A stretch of DNA of 64,000 bases from CAVQBP01 sp963723205 (GTDB lineage: Bacteria; Bacteroidota; Ignavibacteria; Ignavibacteriales; Ignavibacteriaceae). The DNA is taken from positions 62,001-126,000 of the forward strand of contig CAVRQC010000044.1 of the NCBI GenBank assembly GCA_963723205.1. Reading direction: 5' to 3'. This document shows positions 28,165-37,011 of the stretch, piece by piece (position 1 is the first letter of the stretch; each line of letters starts with the position of its first letter). The notes beneath the pieces are model-generated. The model saw only the letters and a program-made list of their open reading frames with translations, did no database searches and had not been told where the DNA came from. A program made the position numbers and the translations under genes.

Positions 28165-28181
28165 TAAAGTAATTTACTTTA
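28165..28181. promoter_or_regulatory. Palindrome abutting the LacI-family start codon (candidate operator)
   Basis: TAAAGTAA, one central base, TTACTTTA: 8-base arms that are exactly complementary. On the minus strand it ends immediately before the ATG of the regulator. Size and symmetry fit a LacI-family operator, and the location would allow autorepression. It contains no central CG, which many LacI operators have, and I found no clear second copy, so this stays tentative. Confidence 0.4.
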
Positions 28182-28260
28182 CCGATAACTTTATTTGTAA
28201 ATGTAATTAATTTTTAACAATAATAAAATGAATTATTGGTTTATTTTATTAGATTTTTTG

Positions 28261-29508
28261 TCACTTTCCCAGTTCAATGGAAGAAAGTATGAAAGGCCCG
28301 ATCGCTTTAAAATCATTTGTCCTTTGGGGTGTAGAAATATAATATTCATAACTCCCATCCCTGTAAGGATTACCGCCTAAACCTGCACCGGAACAGGCAT
28401 GTAAAATATTAACCAATCCGTTTTTATCCACTTTTATAAAATTGTTTAGAATTCCTTTGTATGAATTTTCGGCAGCTTTATAATATTCTTTATTCAGATA
28501 ACCCTTATTTGCTCCTTTGGCAAAAGCATAAACAAACATGCAGGAACAGGAAGACTCGAGGAAATTACCTTTTTCAGTTCCTTTATTTAAGACCTGGTAC
28601 CAGAGCCCCGTATTTTTATCTTTATATTTTAATAATGCTTTACAGGTCTTCTGTAAAATGTTTATTAATTCTTTTCTTTTAGGATTGTCCTTCGGGAAAT
28701 AATCTAAGACATCAACAAGTGCCATTTCAAACCATCCCATTCCTCTACCCCAAAAATTTGGTGAATCCCCGGTTTTGGGATTTGCCCACTTCTGCTCTTT
28801 ACTTTCATCCCAGCCATGGTATAATAGTCCGGTTTCCGAATCAACCGTATGTTTATATATTAAAATAAATTGATTTGCAATATCATTGAAGTCAGATGTT
28901 TCGTTAAACATCTTTGCATATTGCGCATAGAACGGTTCTGCCATGTAAAGTCCGTCAAGCCACATTTGGTGAGTGTAAATTTCTTTATGCCAGAATCCTC
29001 TCTCCTTTGTTCTCGGCTGAAGCCGGAGTTGTTTTCTTAAAGTATCTGCAGCTATTTTATATCTTTCTTTCTTTGTAGTTTTATAGATATCAAGAATAGC
29101 TCTACCCGGCGTAATATCATCGAGCCTGAATTTTGAAAACATATATGTTTTAATTTTTCCATCATTGGTTATATAATGATCGAGATTTTTGATAATATAG
29201 TTATAGTATTTATCATTATTAGTTTTAAGATATAATTTATATAGAGTTTGAAGCATTAATCCCTGTTCATAATTCCAGTCTTTCCTTTCACCGTAATTGA
29301 TATAATAATCAGGATGCCTGTATATAAATGAATTAGTCATTCTAACCGACCACGGGGCATTTTCAGCAACTACAAGACTATCTATCTTCTCAATTTCATA
29401 ATTATTGAGATTCTTTTTTACATGGTTATCTAAAATCATCCTTTGCGAAAAGGAGAGCAGGATAACTAAACCTAAAGAAATAATAAGAAATGACAGGAAA
29501 GATTTCAT
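28261..29508 (-). CDS. GH105 unsaturated rhamnogalacturonyl/galacturonyl hydrolase
   Basis: 415 residues of the GH88/GH105 (alpha/alpha)6-barrel type. It removes the 4,5-unsaturated uronic acid from oligosaccharides made by pectin or rhamnogalacturonan lyases, releasing the substrate for KduI. The hallmark HQMWLDGLYMAEP is at 180-192 with catalytic Asp185. LQPRT and GFWHK precede it, and FWGRGMGWFEMALVDVLD follows with the substrate-binding tryptophans. A hydrophobic N-terminus (about 4-21) acts as signal peptide or membrane anchor, so the enzyme is probably periplasmic. It has no T9SS domain. It is 96 bases upstream of, and reads toward, the LacI gene. Confidence 0.92.
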   Translation of the reverse strand: MKSFLSFLIISLGLVILLSFSQRMILDNHVKKNLNNYEIEKIDSLVVAENAPWSVRMTNSFIYRHPDYYINYGERKDWNYEQGLMLQTLYKLYLKTNNDKYYNYIIKNLDHYITNDGKIKTYMFSKFRLDDITPGRAILDIYKTTKKERYKIAADTLRKQLRLQPRTKERGFWHKEIYTHQMWLDGLYMAEPFYAQYAKMFNETSDFNDIANQFILIYKHTVDSETGLLYHGWDESKEQKWANPKTGDSPNFWGRGMGWFEMALVDVLDYFPKDNPKRKELINILQKTCKALLKYKDKNTGLWYQVLNKGTEKGNFLESSCSCMFVYAFAKGANKGYLNKEYYKAAENSYKGILNNFIKVDKNGLVNILHACSGAGLGGNPYRDGSYEYYISTPQRTNDFKAIGPFILSSIELGK

Positions 29509-29647
29509 TAATTTTCCTCCCTTTACTACTAATTAAAAAACTAGGATTTTATAATGTGAATAGTAGATGACTAAATGAATTCATCTCAGCATTAATAATT
29601 TATCCGCTTAGAATTCATTAACTTTTAAATAATGTAAATAATAAAAA

Positions 29648-31135
29648 TTATTTTAAAAGAATCATTTTTCTTGATAAAGTTCTGTTCCCATCCGAAAGCT
29701 CATCGAAATAAATTCCGGAAGCTAATTCACCGGCCTTAAACATTACAGAATATTTACCTGCAGGTTTTTCTTCGTTAACCAGTTCTTTTATTTTCTGACC
29801 CTTAAGATTATAGATTGTCAATATAATCTTTGATTTAACAGGCACTGTATATTCTATAATTGTTGCCGGATTAAAGGGATTCGGATAGTTCTGTGAAAGA
29901 GTAAACTTTCCTGGCATGTTTCCACTATTATTAATACTATTCACAACGCTTGATTCAAAAGCGCCAATATCAGGAGCATTGCCTACAAAAGCTATCCCGA
30001 CATACGTACCTTCATTTATTAATGTGCTGTTCGGTGCAAGTCTGAAAAGATCAGTTTGGACAATACTACTATCGGCAGCCCTGGGTGTCTTTGCTAGTGA
30101 AGTATCAAGGCTTAGAAAATCAGTACTTCTGACAGTGAATCCATTCCAGCTGTTAGTAACCTGGACTGATGATGATTCAATACTGTTGTTTCCTTCAAAA
30201 GATAAATTGTTTATTAAACTGTCAATTCCTGTAGTCGGAACTTCTGGAAAAGAAAAGTTTTTGTTTTTATTTCCCACTCCCGTACAATTCAGAATAGTTA
30301 CACCTGCAGTATTATGATTTTGATCGAAACCTTTTCCCATGTTATCAAAAGCGACGCAATTCATAAGAAGATGGTGTGTAGGGACATAGTTACCGCCGAC
30401 CTTGAATCCATTGCCATCGCCCTGGTAATTTGAATCACCCCATATATTATAACCGTTATCAAACGACCAGCAGCTGTCAAGTATTACCTGGTTTTGTGCT
30501 TCGTAGAAATCCCAGCCATCGTCAGCATTGGCCCATGCGCAGCATCCTCTTAAAACATTACCAGGACCTACATCAAGTTTAGGTGCAAAGCCGTCGGCAT
30601 TTTCCCCATGTGTTCCCGGATCGTAGTTCTCGAATGAATCACAATTATGGACATAATTATGTCCGCCGCCGCCGGATATCTGCAGCCCTGTATCTTTATT
30701 ATGATAGAAAGTGCAGTTTTCAATTATATTGTAATTTCCGCTTAAATTTATTCCGTTATCACCGGCGTTCCGAATCACAAGACCTTTGAAGTACCAGTAA
30801 TCCCTTGATAAATTAAATCCCCGGCTTGAAGAACTGTAAATTTGTCCTGAAAAATCCAGAATGGGGGTTTCGCCTGGATACGCCCACAACTTTATATATT
30901 TTCCGGATTCTCCACTTCTCCCCGGTTTAAGAGTAGAAGTAAGTTCGTACACTCCTCCTCTTAAATAAATTGTTGTATCGGCATATGCCAGACTCATTGC
31001 ATATGAGATGGTTTTATACGGTTTATCAAAAGTACCCGGATTTGAATCATTACCATCAGGAGATACATATATTTGTGCATTAATTATTATAGATGAGCAT
31101 ACAAAAACAAAAACGAAAGACAAAATTCTGGACAA
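29648..31135 (-). CDS. Secreted PL9-type pectate lyase with T9SS sorting domain
   Basis: 495 residues. Signal peptide about 1-20, then a right-handed parallel beta-helix beginning IYVSPDGNDSNPGT. The PL9 active region is clear: GENADGFAPKLDVGPGN (177-193) with the probable catalytic Lys186, followed by ADDGWDF near 204-209 with calcium-binding aspartates. It cleaves polygalacturonate by beta-elimination. The last about 85 residues are a T9SS sorting domain with SQNYPNPFNPATIIEY and a RKMILLK terminus, so the enzyme goes to the cell surface or outside. It is followed by the GH105 gene, which acts on its products. Confidence 0.9.
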   Translation of the reverse strand: MSRILSFVFVFVCSSIIINAQIYVSPDGNDSNPGTFDKPYKTISYAMSLAYADTTIYLRGGVYELTSTLKPGRSGESGKYIKLWAYPGETPILDFSGQIYSSSSRGFNLSRDYWYFKGLVIRNAGDNGINLSGNYNIIENCTFYHNKDTGLQISGGGGHNYVHNCDSFENYDPGTHGENADGFAPKLDVGPGNVLRGCCAWANADDGWDFYEAQNQVILDSCWSFDNGYNIWGDSNYQGDGNGFKVGGNYVPTHHLLMNCVAFDNMGKGFDQNHNTAGVTILNCTGVGNKNKNFSFPEVPTTGIDSLINNLSFEGNNSIESSSVQVTNSWNGFTVRSTDFLSLDTSLAKTPRAADSSIVQTDLFRLAPNSTLINEGTYVGIAFVGNAPDIGAFESSVVNSINNSGNMPGKFTLSQNYPNPFNPATIIEYTVPVKSKIILTIYNLKGQKIKELVNEEKPAGKYSVMFKAGELASGIYFDELSDGNRTLSRKMILLK

Positions 31136-31196
31136 TGCAGTTCCTTTCAGAAATTCCGATTAATTACAAAATTATTATATAACAGGAACAGGAAAA

Positions 31197-32648
31197 TTAT
31201 TTTTCATCTTCCATAAGCTGACCATTTATATAAAAATTGATTACTTTCAGTCCGTCGGTATAATTAATATAGTTTCCTTTATCAACCCCGTTAAATTTAC
31301 AGTCTTCGATAGTTATATTTCTTATATGTGAATTTTCAAGTCCGTCAAGAAATAATCCGTACCGGCTTTTCTGGCTTGTAATATTTTCAACATAGACATT
31401 TTCAAATACGGGATCATCATGATATCCTACAGCTTCAGGAGGATCATAATGCATATTCAGTTTTACAATAGCTTCTTTTACCTGGCCGACTTTCACATTT
31501 CTCATATAAATATTTCTAACAGTCCCTCCTCTTTTAGAGTTTGACTTGATGCGCAAAGCTCTATCTAAATTCGGACTATCCATTTCACAGTCTTCAGCAT
31601 AAACATTCCAGCATCCGCCTGTAATTTCGCTTCCAATAACAACTCCGCCATGTCCGTCTTTCATCTTACAATCCTGGATGATTATGTTTGTGCTGGGAGT
31701 ATTCCATTTTCTGCCGTCATTATTCCTTCCCGATTTAATAGCAATACAATCATCGCCATTGTTAAAGGTACACCCTTTAATCAAAATATCAGATGAAGAT
31801 TCAGGATCACAACCATCATTATTAGGACCTAATCCGTTTGTTGTAACATCAGTTATAGTAATATTACTGCTAAGAACCGGATGAAGAAACCAGAACGGAG
31901 AATTCTTTAAAGTTACATTGCTTATAAGAATATTTTTACATTGGTAAAATTCAACAAAAGTCGGTCTTAAATAATAACCTGCTCCGAAAATTCTTTGACT
32001 AACCGATACTTTATCATCATTCATCTGCATTAATCTCGGTCTACTGTCCTTTTTGTTCCCTAATTTTTTCCACTCCCACCAATTTTCATCACTTGCCTGT
32101 CCATCAAGAACACCCTCGCCGGTCACCGCAATATTTTTCTGTTTATAAGCATAAATTAATGGAGAGTAATTCATTAAATCCATACCTTCCCATCTGGCAC
32201 GTACAACCGGTAAAAAATCTTTTGGATTTGTACTGAATTTTATAACTGCACCTTTCGATATATGTAAATTAACATTACTCTTTAAATGTATAGCTCCTGT
32301 TAAATATTCACCTTCAGGAACCTCAACAATACCCCCACCTTTTTTATTGCATGCAGCAATTGCTTTTTCGAATGCTTTTGTACAAAGAGTTTTTCCATCA
32401 GCAACTGCTCCATATTTCATTATATTAAATACTGTATCGGGAAATTTTGGAGCAACAATTTTTTTAAGAATTTCCGGGACCTGTTCCCAGCCATTTTTTT
32501 CCGCTTTTTTTACATCTGTGATTCTGTTTTTTCCATAAGTAATTTCGATACTGGATGAAACAAAAGATAGAATTGATAAAATTATAAAGATGTAGAATAA
32601 ACGAGCTAAATTTTTAGTTGCGGTTTTATATCCTTTGTTAGAGAACAT
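31197..32648 (-). CDS. GH28 polygalacturonase
   Basis: 483 residues. An N-terminal hydrophobic segment at about 15-33 is a signal peptide. The domain opens with the pectate-lyase-3-like fold FNIMKYGAVADGKT, then the beta-helix. The four GH28 active-site elements are present: NNDGCDPESS, GDDCIAIKSG, GHGGVVIGSE and RIKSNSK. Together they contain the three catalytic aspartates, the histidine and the RxK substrate clamp. It hydrolyses galacturonosyl linkages. With no sorting domain, it is expected in the periplasm. It neighbours a DUF1080 protein and PL9. Confidence 0.93.
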   Translation of the reverse strand: MFSNKGYKTATKNLARLFYIFIILSILSFVSSSIEITYGKNRITDVKKAEKNGWEQVPEILKKIVAPKFPDTVFNIMKYGAVADGKTLCTKAFEKAIAACNKKGGGIVEVPEGEYLTGAIHLKSNVNLHISKGAVIKFSTNPKDFLPVVRARWEGMDLMNYSPLIYAYKQKNIAVTGEGVLDGQASDENWWEWKKLGNKKDSRPRLMQMNDDKVSVSQRIFGAGYYLRPTFVEFYQCKNILISNVTLKNSPFWFLHPVLSSNITITDVTTNGLGPNNDGCDPESSSDILIKGCTFNNGDDCIAIKSGRNNDGRKWNTPSTNIIIQDCKMKDGHGGVVIGSEITGGCWNVYAEDCEMDSPNLDRALRIKSNSKRGGTVRNIYMRNVKVGQVKEAIVKLNMHYDPPEAVGYHDDPVFENVYVENITSQKSRYGLFLDGLENSHIRNITIEDCKFNGVDKGNYINYTDGLKVINFYINGQLMEDEK

Positions 32649-32670
32649 GGTTTAACCTCTCTTTATTTTT

Positions 32671-33363
32671 TTAATTCTTAATTAGGTAAATATTTTTGAA
32701 TGCAATCGGTTTCCCTTCCAGCTGCAAACCAATTGTTCCGCTGGGATTACTAATTCCAGATGCTCTGTTTTGTAAAATACCATTGATATAAACGCTCATT
32801 GAATCGTTCATACAAAGGACATCACATGAGTTCCATTCTCCTTCAGGTTTTTCACTCGCTTCGGAAAAAATAAGAGCAGTATTTTTAGGTTTTTCTGCAG
32901 CCTCTTTAAAACTTGCACCGCTCATAGCAATAAGATCACCTGCATGATTTGCCTTCAAATTTACCTGGATACAGTTAGGCCAAACTGTATCCGGCGGTTG
33001 AACGTAAAATAATATTCCGCTGTTACCTTTCTCACCCTTTTTAGTCCATTTCCATTCAGCGTGAAGACTGAAGTTGGTATATTTATCTTTTGTCCTAAAA
33101 TATCCTTTAAGTTGTTTATTAACGTATAAGATTTTATTCTTAATGCTGTATAAATTGCCTATATCAAAATCTTTATTTTCTAAAACCAATTTTAAATTTG
33201 ACAAGTCCTTTCCATTGAATATCCATATCGTATCTTTGTCTTTTAAATTTTTTACTTTTTCATTTAAATTTATTTTACTTGAACCGGGAGGTACAAATGC
33301 TTCGAAAGAAAGAAATATTATAAAAATTGTTAAAACCAAATTAAATTTTTTATTTAATTTCAT
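32671..33363 (-). CDS. Exported DUF1080 (3-keto-disaccharide hydrolase-like) protein
   Basis: 230 residues from the ATG at 33363. I prefer this to an upstream TTG (33414), because MKLNKKFNLVLTIFIIFL is a proper signal peptide. The mature part is a concanavalin-like beta-sandwich of the DUF1080 family: IWIFNGKDLSNL, EWKWTKKGEKGNSGILFY, then GEWNSCDVLC, and a final GLQLEGKPIAFKNIYLI. Some family members hydrolyse 3-keto-glycosides, and others are only linked to glycan metabolism. It lies between the GH65-like lipoprotein and GH28, spaced 22 bases from GH28. Confidence 0.78.
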   Translation of the reverse strand: MKLNKKFNLVLTIFIIFLSFEAFVPPGSSKINLNEKVKNLKDKDTIWIFNGKDLSNLKLVLENKDFDIGNLYSIKNKILYVNKQLKGYFRTKDKYTNFSLHAEWKWTKKGEKGNSGILFYVQPPDTVWPNCIQVNLKANHAGDLIAMSGASFKEAAEKPKNTALIFSEASEKPEGEWNSCDVLCMNDSMSVYINGILQNRASGISNPSGTIGLQLEGKPIAFKNIYLIKN

Positions 33364-33459
33364 AAAAAAATCCAAAATACAAAATTTTAATAATACGCGA
33401 ACCATTATAATCAATTATGAATTATTATGATCATAATTATCAAAAACTCTCAATCCTAT

Positions 33460-35622
33460 TTACGGCAGTTTATTGATATTTTCAAATTTAATTTTCCATT
33501 TTCCGTTATCAGGGAAACCGGGAAGTTTTTTTGCACCCGTTTCGTCTGAGCCCGCAACCATTAAAGCGATTGCTGCTAATAATGAACTATTAGCAGGAAG
33601 ATAAACAGGTAAATCTTCTGTTTGCGGACAATTTCCATTACTCAAATAATGATTATGCGGTGCATTTTTTAATAATATGTCTACTGCTAATTCAGGTTCT
33701 TTTAGACGAGTAGCAGTCATTGCAATCATCGGGTAATCCCAACCCCAAATTTTTGCTTTCCAATCCCAGGTATCAACAACCCTATGTAGAGTTCTTCTCA
33801 TTATTTCAGGATTAACCATATCTCCCGGCAGTACTCCCATCGGCATAAGCATCGAAGGATGATCTATTTCATTTGCCGGATCAGTAAAAGTATTAGGTAT
33901 AGAACCAAGTACTACGTATAAGCTATCTTTTATTGGCAAAGGAGATATTTTTTCTATTACATCATCCCATTTAGGATTTCTTTTCATACCTAATCTTTGA
34001 TGCCAGTTTTGAGCAACTTCGAGACCGTATCTCCAATATGCAAGTTCAAATGAAGGATTTTGAGCTTTTACAGGATCATAAATTTCCTGAACAGGCCAAA
34101 CCGGAGGCCCAAGTAAATAATGCTCTTTTGTTTTGTCGAAATGAGCATATGAAGCCATAAACTCAGCTGTCTTAAAAACCACATTTTTATATTTTTCCAG
34201 AGTTTCGTCATCATGCTCAACTCTATAACATAACTCGGCTAAATAAATCGGATTTGGTTCATTCCAAATAATGAATGGATTATTTCCGGGACTTTCTCTT
34301 CCTTCAGGACCAACCATTTTTGACCATCTTGCACCTTCAAACCCCTGCTGTTTAGCAGTTGTTTCTGCATAAGGAAGAGTTTTAATGTACCAATTTAAAT
34401 TCTTTTCAAGTAAAGTAGTTCTATCCCATAGAGCAAATTGAGCAGTATGCCACCAAATCATTTCAGTATTATGCTTTCCAAACCATGAACTAAGCGTAAG
34501 ACCGGTTTCCTGGGGAGGGAAATTACCCGCAAACTGTGCTGCTGTTAAATATTGTGATAGTACAATTCTTCTTTCAAGTTCTTTAGCCCTGGGATCTGTA
34601 CTGCCTGAGAAATCAACTGCACCACCATGCATCCAAAAATTTTCCCAATGCTTAATACTTACCGATTCGGTTTCTGTAAATTCCGGGATTGTTCCTTTAA
34701 ATTCATTTTCAGAAAATCCGATTGAAAAACTGAATGTATCTTCTCCCCTGTTTGGAATTAACTTAAAATAATGATCAGATTCCTTCTCAAAATTCATATT
34801 ACCCGTCCAATTGATATAAACAAAATAATGTGAGGTATCAATTGTCCTTTCTAATTCAGAATAATTATTTCCTTTCATTATTATTCTTGTTGTATGAGCA
34901 CTTGGTTTATCCCATTCATAAGGTGGATTATTTTTAATTGAATCAACATATGAATAAGGAAATTTAAAAGATATACTAATTTTTTTTTCAGATATTAATG
35001 AAGATTTGACATTTACAGCAATTATATCTCTATCAGGATTGCAGATTGTTGAGATGGATACGTCTTTTCCTTCGAATGAAAATCTGCTCTCAATAATTCC
35101 TTTCCATAAATCGAGTTTCTGAGAAATATTTTTTATATCAGTTATTTCCAATTGAGAATTATCCTGTTTTATAAATTCAAATCCTACCTGACCAAGCGGT
35201 AACCGCTGAGGATTTTCTCTTAACCATTTTCCTGCTTTACTTTTCATGTCGGAAGGATATTCGACTTTTCTTCCATAGACATCATAATATTTATAAGCAT
35301 CTTGTATCTTATATCCTTTGGGATTTGGGAAAGAATGCCATCCCCAGTCTGAAATTGTCTGCAGTGGAATTCCATTCTTATAATAGTAATCAGGAAACGT
35401 TTGAAGTCCGGTTACATCAGCAGTAAAAGCAAACCCTCCGTTACCAACAGTAAACGGGGACCATGCATCAACTTTTTCATTAACTGGATTATGTCTGCTG
35501 ACAAGACTAAATCTATCAATCTTACTTTGTCCGCAGGAATATAATGTTAAAAGAATCAAAAAAATGATCAGAAAACTTAAGTTTGTCCTAAATTTTATTT
35601 TCAATAAGTAATTATTTTTCAA
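33460..35622 (-). CDS. Lipoprotein (alpha/alpha)6-barrel glycoside hydrolase, GH65/GH95-like, function unassigned
   Basis: 720 residues. The signal ends in LYSC (Cys30), so it is a probable lipoprotein. The N-terminal half is a beta-sandwich domain (FTVGNGGFAFTADVTG ... ), and the C-terminal half looks like an (alpha/alpha)6 barrel. The most conserved-looking block is SWFGKHNTEMIWWH (379-392), followed by WNEPNPIYLAELCYR and WGWDYPMIAMTATR. This resembles clan GH-L-type enzymes such as GH65 and GH95, but I cannot name the family with confidence. Position among pectin enzymes suggests a side-chain or oligogalacturonide substrate. Next gene is 45 bases downstream. Confidence 0.65.
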   Translation of the reverse strand: MKNNYLLKIKFRTNLSFLIIFLILLTLYSCGQSKIDRFSLVSRHNPVNEKVDAWSPFTVGNGGFAFTADVTGLQTFPDYYYKNGIPLQTISDWGWHSFPNPKGYKIQDAYKYYDVYGRKVEYPSDMKSKAGKWLRENPQRLPLGQVGFEFIKQDNSQLEITDIKNISQKLDLWKGIIESRFSFEGKDVSISTICNPDRDIIAVNVKSSLISEKKISISFKFPYSYVDSIKNNPPYEWDKPSAHTTRIIMKGNNYSELERTIDTSHYFVYINWTGNMNFEKESDHYFKLIPNRGEDTFSFSIGFSENEFKGTIPEFTETESVSIKHWENFWMHGGAVDFSGSTDPRAKELERRIVLSQYLTAAQFAGNFPPQETGLTLSSWFGKHNTEMIWWHTAQFALWDRTTLLEKNLNWYIKTLPYAETTAKQQGFEGARWSKMVGPEGRESPGNNPFIIWNEPNPIYLAELCYRVEHDDETLEKYKNVVFKTAEFMASYAHFDKTKEHYLLGPPVWPVQEIYDPVKAQNPSFELAYWRYGLEVAQNWHQRLGMKRNPKWDDVIEKISPLPIKDSLYVVLGSIPNTFTDPANEIDHPSMLMPMGVLPGDMVNPEIMRRTLHRVVDTWDWKAKIWGWDYPMIAMTATRLKEPELAVDILLKNAPHNHYLSNGNCPQTEDLPVYLPANSSLLAAIALMVAGSDETGAKKLPGFPDNGKWKIKFENINKLP

Positions 35623-35630
35623 TAAATATT

Positions 35631-36995
35631 TTATTTTACCAGAACAATTTTTTTTGAGAAATAAGAACTTCCGGAACTCATCCTAACAAAGTATACAGCA
35701 CTTGAAACTTTATTCCCATTGCTATCTTTACCGTTCCATATTATTTTATAATTTCCGGCATTTAAATCTTTATTGACTAAAGTTCTTATTTTTTTCCCAA
35801 GAGAATTAAAAATACTAATTTCAACTTTCATTCTCTTTTTTAAAATATAATTAATAGTAGTACTTGGATTAAAAGGATTTGGATAATTTTGTTTTAATTC
35901 AAAATCACCCGGGATATTATTATTAAGAAATTTATTTACATTCGTTGTTAACTGCTTTCCTGCACCCGCCCCGCCTTTAACAATTGCAGGAATCGTGTTA
36001 GCACTATCCAAAGAATATGAATAATATAAAGCAGGGTTAAAAGAAATTCCTGTTGATGCGCCTGGACCGCAACCGATAAAAATATTTCCTCGCTCCTCAA
36101 GATCACCTGCGGGTGAACTGCCCTCTTGTATCTTAGTAGGATTTTTAACTTTTTCAAAATAACAACCTTCTACCAATACTTTCGCTCCATCTGTTGAAGC
36201 GATTCCATAATCTATTCCATAAGGATTTCCTTTACTGCCGTCATAATAATTATTAAAGACATGACATTCTGTATGCCTAACTCTTGGATGGCGTGAGTAA
36301 GTACCCTCAAACCAGTTATGATGATATGTTGTTTTTAATTGTCCCATTTCTTCTGAATTACCATCGGTGAAACCAAGCAGGCAGGTTTTTCTATGGTTAT
36401 AAAAATGACACCATGAAACTGTAATAAAACTTGATCTGTGTGAAATATCGAGTAAGCCGTCATGATTCTTCCCATCAGGGTCAATTTCAGGTGAATCGGA
36501 AAATGTACAATGATCAATCCAGATATGATGAGTAAAACCGGAGCTCGTAGTATTAATTGTAATGCAGTCCGGTTTGCTGTTTCTGAATTCAATATTCTGT
36601 ACAATTATATTTTTGCTATTAGTAATTGCAAGCCCTACTCCATCAAACACTGCATTTGAACCAACACCCAAAATTGTTATATCATAAACACCTTTTGCAA
36701 CTATTTGTTCTGATCCTTTTATCGTATCTTTTACTACAATTACTTTGGGAGGGAAATTTTTATTCAGTTTATCATCTCTCCTGGAATCCAGAAATGTCTG
36801 GAAAGAGATCTGATCGTTAAACTGAATAGTGTCACCGCCGGCTCCGCCTGTAGTTCCTTTTTCACCCAAAGTATCAATTGAAGCAAAACCAATTTGGGAA
36901 ATTGCAAATATTAATGCTTTGGAATTTCCGGTTCCTTTTGATTGAAAAGGAAAACAATAGTATTGTACTAAAAATAAGAACAGAAAAATTTTCAT
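35631..36995 (-). CDS. Secreted PL1-type pectate lyase with T9SS sorting domain
   Basis: 454 residues with a short N-terminal signal (KIFLFLFLVQYY). The PL1 beta-helix shows IVQNIEFRN, HIWIDHCTFSDS, then HDGLLDISHRSSFITVSWC with calcium-binding aspartate. The catalytic arginine block is RHPRVRHTECHVFNNYY. It cleaves demethylated pectin at the surface. From about 375 the T9SS domain runs: FELKQNYPNPFNPSTTINY to KKIVLVK. GGAGAGKQLTTNVN before it is a glycine-rich linker. It is 8 bases upstream of the GH65-like lipoprotein gene and so co-transcribed with it. Confidence 0.93.
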   Translation of the reverse strand: MKIFLFLFLVQYYCFPFQSKGTGNSKALIFAISQIGFASIDTLGEKGTTGGAGGDTIQFNDQISFQTFLDSRRDDKLNKNFPPKVIVVKDTIKGSEQIVAKGVYDITILGVGSNAVFDGVGLAITNSKNIIVQNIEFRNSKPDCITINTTSSGFTHHIWIDHCTFSDSPEIDPDGKNHDGLLDISHRSSFITVSWCHFYNHRKTCLLGFTDGNSEEMGQLKTTYHHNWFEGTYSRHPRVRHTECHVFNNYYDGSKGNPYGIDYGIASTDGAKVLVEGCYFEKVKNPTKIQEGSSPAGDLEERGNIFIGCGPGASTGISFNPALYYSYSLDSANTIPAIVKGGAGAGKQLTTNVNKFLNNNIPGDFELKQNYPNPFNPSTTINYILKKRMKVEISIFNSLGKKIRTLVNKDLNAGNYKIIWNGKDSNGNKVSSAVYFVRMSSGSSYFSKKIVLVK

Positions 36996-37011
36996 AAATC
37001 AAAAATCCCGA

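Noticed and set aside
32671..33414. TTG start at 33414 for the DUF1080 protein
   Set aside because: It would put 17 residues ahead of a normal signal peptide. The ATG at 33363 begins MKLNKKFN, a proper positively charged n-region.
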